Shown here: piece after piece, positions 56,804 through 64,000 of the stretch
Layout of the letters: every line of letters begins with the position of its first letter
Numbering within the stretch: position 1 is the first letter of the stretch
From: Anoplopoma fimbria
Lineage: Eukaryota; Chordata; Actinopteri; Perciformes; Anoplopomatidae
Reading direction: 5' to 3'
DNA: 64,000 nt
Assembly (NCBI RefSeq): GCF_027596085.1
Contig: NC_072472.1
Location: 18,229,971 to 18,293,970 of the forward strand
The notes under the pieces: model-generated
The model's database searches: none
Told to the model about the DNA's origin: nothing
Seen by the model: the letters and a program-made list of their open reading frames with translations, nothing else
Made by a program: the position numbers and the translations under genes

Positions 56804-59800
56804 CTGGAGAGGAAAGAGAGTCCGAAATGAAAAGAGTGCAAAGAGACGGTTTGATATTAGATGCAGTATGAGTAAAAACTGTTTTCATGTGTGTATTTTT
56901 GGCATCGCTGTAGCCTGCAATGGGCCTAAACATGGAACAGGAAGCACAACGGAAATACATTATTTGATAAGCACTATTTGAATGAATATTCAGTGACCTA
57001 CTATTGTGGAGGATAGATATGCTAATTTGGTTCTGCCAATGTTGTGGTCTGTCCAATATGTTATGTCCATGACCTCACAGAGAAGGGTCCAAAACTATTT
57101 TTTGTTAAAATGCATTTCAATCATATATAAAGCTTATTCCCTGCTCTGGAAGTGGAAATAACTTCATGTATGTTCTGATGATGAAATTCTTCATCCAGAG
57201 ACCTGCTTGCTCTGACTTTTATTACACATTTTAAATATTCTACCAGCATCCAGAGGCCTGTGGGAGATTTTCAATGTAAAAAAAATGACATTGTGTTTCA
57301 TTCTGAACAAAAGTCCAATTCTGGCCAAAACAAACGGCCAACAATGTTAACTGGCTCCACAACATAATCCTCTGTGTCCTGCATTGTGTACTGTATAACC
57401 CCTGCTGTTGTGTTGCATTGTTGACCACGTTGTCTCCCCTCCAAAACACCACTGAGAACCCATACAAATTTAGAAATAAATGGGAAAAAGACAAATTGTT
57501 TTTCCATCCTAATGTGCATTCCTGTCTCTCTCTCTCTCTCTCTCTGTCACACAGCAACCATCAACTGTTTATAACCACCCCCAGCTCTTAATTAATTGCA
57601 GTTTACAAGTTCATGCAGTATGCAAATGTACAGAGACATGTTTGCAGCACTACAGTAATTAACATCCCTGTGTGGTGCGGTGTAAGCCCACTGCAAATAC
57701 TTTGACAAATGGAAATGTTGCCGATCAGTTGAACATCATAGGACCGTAATGTGATAGCTGGAAGATGAATTGCCTCTGTGGCGGTTGTCAAAGAGTCGTG
57801 ATTCCAGCGGGGGTAAGATCAATGTTCCTGGAGTTGCTTTGCATTGTTGTCCTGTTTGTCCTCTTTGAATAAATGGTGTAAGATCGGATGGAGTTCGCAT
57901 GGATAATGGAGTGAGCTAACTGAGTCTGTAATGGAAGCTATTAAACAGCTTTCTCTTCCTGTCTAACGGCTGCACTGTTCTACCTCATTAGTGTAGGTAC
58001 TTTAATGACCAGACTAAAACTTTTAAACTTCTGGCAATGTGTGAATAACAAAACAAGCAACCTAATTGGACCCACTTTGGCTTGTGCTACAATCCCAGTG
58101 TGATTGTGTGCCGGCAGAATTACAGAAACCTTTTAAAAGCTGCAACTTTACCCAAACTTTGCAAGATGCATGTCGTGTTTCAGCTTAATGGAGTGTATGC
58201 AAAGCATTTAATAGGATCTTATACTAGAAGGAGAAAACAATAAACAAAAGGGCATCGCGGAAGACCTGTCTGCGCTGAAATTGTACTTGCAGTCTTTAAA
58301 GCAATTATGATAATTATCGGCAACGGGCTATGTAGTGTAAACACCTTAATCTACTTATGTTAATATGATTAATGTTGTTTGTTGTTTACAGAGTTAAGAC
58401 ATGGACTACAGCAATTTTCAGCTGCATAGTTGAAGGGTTGTTTGGTGTAAGCCCATCTATAGAAATTTAGTGCTACCTTTTTCTATTTTTTCTTACATCC
58501 AGCTTTTTTCTGATTTGATTGCACATCACAGAACTGCACTGGCGTGAATCAAAGAAGTATAAATGGCTAAATCCTTTTAGTGTTTACTTATGTTTACTTT
58601 TTTCTTTGGCTGTTTGTGTTGGTGGTTTTAAAACCCAATCTAAACTGCCCTGATAAAGTAAACACCAACTGTTAAACAATTCAGACACGGATTATACGAT
58701 AAAACAGCTAAACATCATCACACATTAAGAGTTTGAGCGGCGGCCACATGGCGAAAGAGAAAGCTTACACTTGAAAGAGGCAAACATGAATACTGTAATA
58801 TATTTGAGGTCTTTGCATGCACATATGCAGAGCTGGTGGAGGTTAAATTTTTAGAACGAGAGATTAGACACTCTGCAGCAATGTGGATGTGAAATGCTTT
58901 CATTCCAGCCAGTCATTCATAGATGGGAAAAAAAAAACCTTTAGTGATGTTTCTATCATTACCTTGAAGCCACACTGGATAGTCAAACATGTTATTCGAT
59001 CAATCTCTGAACTTGAACTCAAGGGAAAACAGCCCTAAATGCATAATGGCCATAAAGGCTTTTAAAGCTGCCCCAATCTACCGTGTTTTTAATCTACTGA
59101 CTTTGGTTTTTCTTTTACACAACCCACCGGTTTCCACCATAATGAAACAGGCCTTTCTTTCGCACTGAATCAGTGAGCCACAGGGACGAGGTACACTGCC
59201 CCCGGGTCATCCATTCAATTCATAGTTTATCACTAGCTCCAATGGACCTAGTTATTGCCATTATCATAGCAGCATTTACATCCCTATTGAGCATGCAGCG
59301 GGAGAGCCGGAGGCGAAAATTGTGGAGCCAATTCCTGAAGTATTAAAATACGTGCTGCCCCCATTCCAGTAGATGTGGTGCTGGGCCATAAAGTCTGATT
59401 GTTTTGCCATTACAAATAATAGATCCACGGTGCAGACAACCAGGAAGATTAGCTGATGGTACTGTAGGGCCACGGGAAACAGTTGTGTCTTTAGTCATTA
59501 TTTCCTTGCAGAGGGGAGGAAATAGTCACAATGGTGATATGCAGGTAAACTTTCAGTTTCACTGTATGGACTAGCATTTCTGATATAATTTCAGCTTTTG
59601 CAGAGAGAGTATGTTTTCTGAATCACAAGAACTGATTTAAATGCCAGAAATAGCAACTGTCAAACGGTAAGGTGTCCAGTTGGAAAAACGTGTCTTTTGT
59701 CTCTTTCAAGTAGTTTAATATGAAGGAGGGCATAACAGGTAAAAAAATAAGGACACATTACTTTCATAAACGCTGTCTCACAAATATCCTTTATAAGTGA

Positions 59801-62800
59801 CATGTATTGGTACTTGTCGAGACAGTGAAGCAGGTATGGTTTTCACCTTGTGAGTGTGTCATTATGGTAAAATGTGGTCCTGCAGACACCTACTGTGGCT
59901 TCAAAGGTGTGTAGTTGAGATTTAAAATGAAGGTCGAGTTTGAAGTTGAGTGTGGTCAGAGCTAGTGGGGTAGGAAGTGGGGATGGGGCTATTGGCCCCC
60001 TCACTTTACGCCCCTGGTCTGATTTGTCGTTGTGTCTGGTTTCGTCCCATCGCTGGTTGGTCTCTAGTTTAATACTGTTTTAAAGTAGGTGTCCATGAAA
60101 GAATAAGCACAAGGAAAAAATAGCAACAAGCCTAAGGGATTTAAATGGCACAGTTTGAAGTTAGAAAGTGTTTTTTTTTTGTGTAGCTTGTCATAACCAA
60201 TACATAATCATCAAGTTTTTTCTTTTTCACTTTATTTTTGGTCATTTCTCAGTGCTTATTCACAGCAGTTCAAGAGGAACACATCCTGTCGTGCTTTCTT
60301 TCTTTTCCCCCCTCTTATCTGTGCATGAGCGATGGACTTGTCCTGGCTTCTTTGAATATAAACTATTTCTGTTCAGATTGCTTCCTTCCCTTTCTCTTCT
60401 ATCTGAAAATCAAGTATTTTTTGTCAACAAATATGGAACCCCGAATCTGTATTTAAGATCCAATAATTAGTTACAGTTTCTTCAGACCTCAGTCAAAAGT
60501 TGCATAGGAAATAATTTAAAGGAAGTAAACACTTGGTGCGACTCCTGCATTCACTCACTCCTACCATTAATGAGCCTTTTTCTGCTGCATGAACATATTT
60601 TTTTTTGCCAATCGAGAATGCTGCTCCTCAACCAATAATGGAAAAATATTGTTGACTAGGGCACAATAGATAAGGTGGGGAAGCCAGTTAAACAAAGTTA
60701 TCCACCGTATTTGGGCAGACAAATAAAAATGCATTTCAATTTAGCCTAATGTTGCATTTCACATGTCGCCTGAATCCCCTCAGGTAGAGAGCTGGAATGA
60801 CATCAAACTTGACAAGGTGAGGCCAGGAGATAATGAAACAGGGTGACAGAAAACCAAACACATACAATGAATGCAGTGTTGATTGTTAAATATAATGACA
60901 GTGTATTTGGAAAATATTATCCACCATGTGTTCCATCAACATTTCGAGAGTAAAATGTGTTTTCGAGGAGAGAAAATCCTGTGCTGATGAGCAGTCATCT
61001 CTTGTCAGTTGTTGTTGTTTTTTTTGTTGCAGTCCTGCAATTAGCAGGTGACTTGTGGGAGAGTGGGACTCACTGTATCCAAGCCTCATGTCTTGGCTGT
61101 GCACCAAAGCATTATCTCTTACAGAAAGATCAATAGTGTTGTCTCTGGGAAAGTGATTCAGTTGTTGAAAGCCAGACCATAGTTCTGCCATGATATGGTC
61201 AATTGATATTTATGTGGTTGGGTTAAAAATTCGATTTTAATGGCCATTTACTCAATAAAGGCTATTAAAGAGAAATAACTTTGGAACAGAGGCATCTCAT
61301 CAATAGAACTAAGAAGTTGTGGCAAATTGGTGGATCACTGCCAGTGGCAGAGGTCCCCTAGCCGCCTCACTTGTCAAGCCAGCTTATTAGTAACAGCCAA
61401 TCGATAATTAAAGCATCACTGCCATCGGCAATGCCATCGGTTATGATCTTTATACTTCAGTATACTAAAATCCTGAATTGACAATTCAAGCTTGCCTATA
61501 ATGAAGAGGTCATATATGATGGCAATCATATAAAATACTAAATAACAAAGAGGTTGCGGTTAAAATCCATCATAAATTAAATTCAATTTAAAATGAAGAA
61601 ACTCCTTAATAGGCATTCATTTGGCATGGGTGTCCAAATTTGCATATGCAGAGTTACATTTAATTATTAGTACCCACAATCCTCATGCATAAAACCAAAC
61701 TTTTTTTAAATAAATGACTTTTTGGTCAGAAAGTCAGAATATAACATTTACTGCTAGAATTCTACTTTTGCCAAAGAATACTTTTGGATGCCAGCACTTC
61801 AACTAACCCATCATTATGATTTTGGAAGAATGGTAGTGATTTAATTTCCCTGTTCTGTATTTATTTTGTTGTGCTCATTCGTATGCTAACACTTTAAGAT
61901 GAAGTATCCTCAACATGCTTGCATGTCAAATTGCAGTCACTCTTTACTACAAAGGTAGTAAAACGTAAATTGTGGTATGCAGTGTAAGAATACAAATTCT
62001 TACAAAAAACCCCAAATCTGTCCCAATATGTTCATATTGATACAACTTCCTACGCAATAACTGCGACTCGGACAGTTCAATAATAACGGTTTGTCTGTAT
62101 GTATGCCCTAAATGGATAGATGTGTTAGAATATTTGTTGTGTGCATAAAGAGTACACTCAGGATGCATTACATGTAACACGTGTTTTATGTATGGTTCTT
62201 TATTTGCATTCTTGCCTATTTTTAGATATATTTTAAAATGCAGACTTTATAAATGAATGGACAATGAATGGTCTATGTATATGAGGATACATTTATATGA
62301 ATGTGTATTAGGGGAAAGAGAAGGATAAAGATGTTCTCATGTCCCACACCCCTACTTCCCACTCGTTACTAAACACTAAAACACACCTACAATCATGTCC
62401 CAAGTGTCAGGCACATTGCTGATGTTATAGAGGCATCCATCAGTCTGTCATCGCGGGCAGAGCCAACGCTGTAGCAGATATTAATTACCCTGAGCCGAGA
62501 TCCATCTCGCCACAGTTCTGTCTCCTTCTCCACGCTTGTCCAATCACATTTCTCACAGCCCATTATAAAGGACAAGGTGATACTCTGCTTATCAAGGAGG
62601 GGAACCCAAATTGAAATATCTCCTTCCCCACCAATATGTCTCACCTTCTTCTAGAAATCTGATCATGGCATTTTTTCTCATCAGGGTAACTAAATTTGTC
62701 CCGTCAAAATTCCAAAGCAAATAGATTTATTGGTGGACCACTAAAGCCACACATCTGACTGCAGGGTTTTCATAAGCCACTATTGCAACAATTACAATAC

Positions 62801-64000
62801 AGAAAGCAATCTGTGAGAAAGTGTTTTATAGGTTCATAAGAATTGATACCATTAAGCGCTGAGGAATACAGAAGCATCAACACAACTGGATCTATCTGTG
62901 AAATTATTTAGAAGTGCTGTGTTAAGTTGACTTCATGCTTCCTTCCAGGGCTATTGAACCCCTTGCTATTAATTGATGAATTTACTTATTCATTTATTTT
63001 TCTATCTCTTTCTCTTCTCGGAAATACCTGCATATTCTTCTGGTCCCGGTTATTCATATATTAATACATGACACACTGACACAACACACTTTCAAACATG
63101 TGCGAAAACACTTACTAAAAAAATACTCCCACAAAAAAACCTAGAAATCTGTAGCATATTCCGACGTAACATCGTTTCACGTATTTCGTGTTATGCCTGT
63201 ATATTTGGTGTTGCACTTTTGTCTATATAATTTGTCACCTGTTTGAACTTTGTAACCCTGACAAAATAAAAAAAGGAAAAGGTTCATGGTAATATGAAGC
63301 TCTCTTTGTATCAAATAAGTTATTTTGAAACAAAATATTGAGAAGAGTATTTTGTTTAGCCTAAGCCTGGCACATCCACTGAGATAATTGATCCTTTAGG
63401 TGTCCAATAATTTAATGATCTGCAAGTTTCATTTCTTGGCATGGTGAACTTTCAATGGGTACAGGTTTACGTGCACACTATTGTCCATGTACGAGTCTTA
63501 TCCTAGTTAAAATCACATAAGGGTTATGATTTAGGACACAAATACCTTCCTGTACGAAGGTGCAGGTATTACCATTTTCCTGCTTTCATTTGTGGATATC
63601 CTGACCACGTTTTATTATCCAAGATGTATTTAAATTGTAAGAAAATAGATCAATTGCTTGCATGCAATACATTTAGTACAGCAATTTAGACATGTTTGAC
63701 ATGTGCATCTTTTTAATTTGTTTTGTGGCTGTATGTTTCACCTGCTGTGAAAGCTATGTATTAATGGAGTGCGTTTTTGCGGGCTGACATTCCAGGGGCA
63801 TATATTTGGCATTATACACAGTACTTTGGCTTTATCCATCATAAAAACTAAACATCCACTCAGGTCGTCATTAGTTTCACTTACATCGCATTGCAGGGTA
63901 TAGATCATTACAGCTTTTATCATTGTATATTTTCTTTACCAAACAAGCACATGACTGGTGTGTTCGGCACACAATATCCTGGAAAATATTGCACACAATA
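56804..64000. other. sez6 intron or upstream region, no exon recognised
   Basis: The minus strand here should lead to the CUB1 and N-terminal exons of sez6, but I found no CUB-like segment. It contains a CT microsatellite at about 57523-57546 and the second copy of the dispersed repeat at 59800-60062. Otherwise it is AT-rich unique sequence; open frames at 59276-59473 and 62393-62644 show no domain. Confidence 0.5.
59800..60062 (+). repeat. Dispersed repeat, copy 2
   Basis: Diverged partner of 21800-22030 in the same orientation. Shared blocks include GTGTAGTTGAGAT, ATGAAGGTCGAGTTTGAAG, GTAGGAAGTGGGGATGGGG and CCCATCGCTGG. Confidence 0.6.

Noticed and set aside
59276..59473. Minus-strand open frame with a hydrophobic start, considered as a sez6 signal-peptide exon
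   Set aside because: The hydrophobic stretch is not followed by SEZ6-like sequence or a convincing donor.

Overview
The window looks like nuclear DNA of a ray-finned (teleost, probably spiny-rayed) fish. It is AT-rich and gene-sparse. Split genes with GT-AG introns encode vertebrate-type proteins, there are long microsatellites, and several dispersed repeats have the appearance of known fish elements. The species cannot be named from the sequence alone.

Two protein-coding genes can be reconstructed, both on the minus strand. (1) A complete five-exon LIM-homeobox gene of the lhx1 type lies at 1417-4990 and predicts a 398-residue transcription factor with two LIM domains and a homeodomain. (2) The 3' part of sez6 (seizure-related 6) lies at 39723-56803. 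Twelve coding exons give 647 residues: Sushi-CUB-Sushi-CUB-Sushi-Sushi-Sushi, a transmembrane helix and a short cytoplasmic tail. Its 5' exons (signal peptide, N-terminal region, first CUB domain) are not recognised here and probably lie beyond position 64000. Exon phases agree at every junction in both genes.

Between the lhx1 start codon and the sez6 3' end lie about 34 kb with no convincing gene. The stretch is consistent with a regulatory landscape for a developmental transcription factor. It holds clusters of TAAT-core homeodomain sites, a homeodomain-type palindrome and a CRE near lhx1, several perfect hairpins, one 5'-truncated non-LTR retrotransposon, other repeat relics and two long (CA/TG)n tracts. 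CTCF-like motifs in one orientation lie towards the sez6 side. LHX1 and SEZ6 are both on human chromosome 17q, so their linkage here fits an ancestral block.

The points most worth checking are in sez6. One junction is kept in frame only by a GC-AG intron, with a competing GT donor four bases away that would truncate the protein. A candidate alternative last exon lies downstream of the annotated one. The juxtamembrane NPxY-type motif reads DPIY. No previously undescribed multi-gene system is visible.
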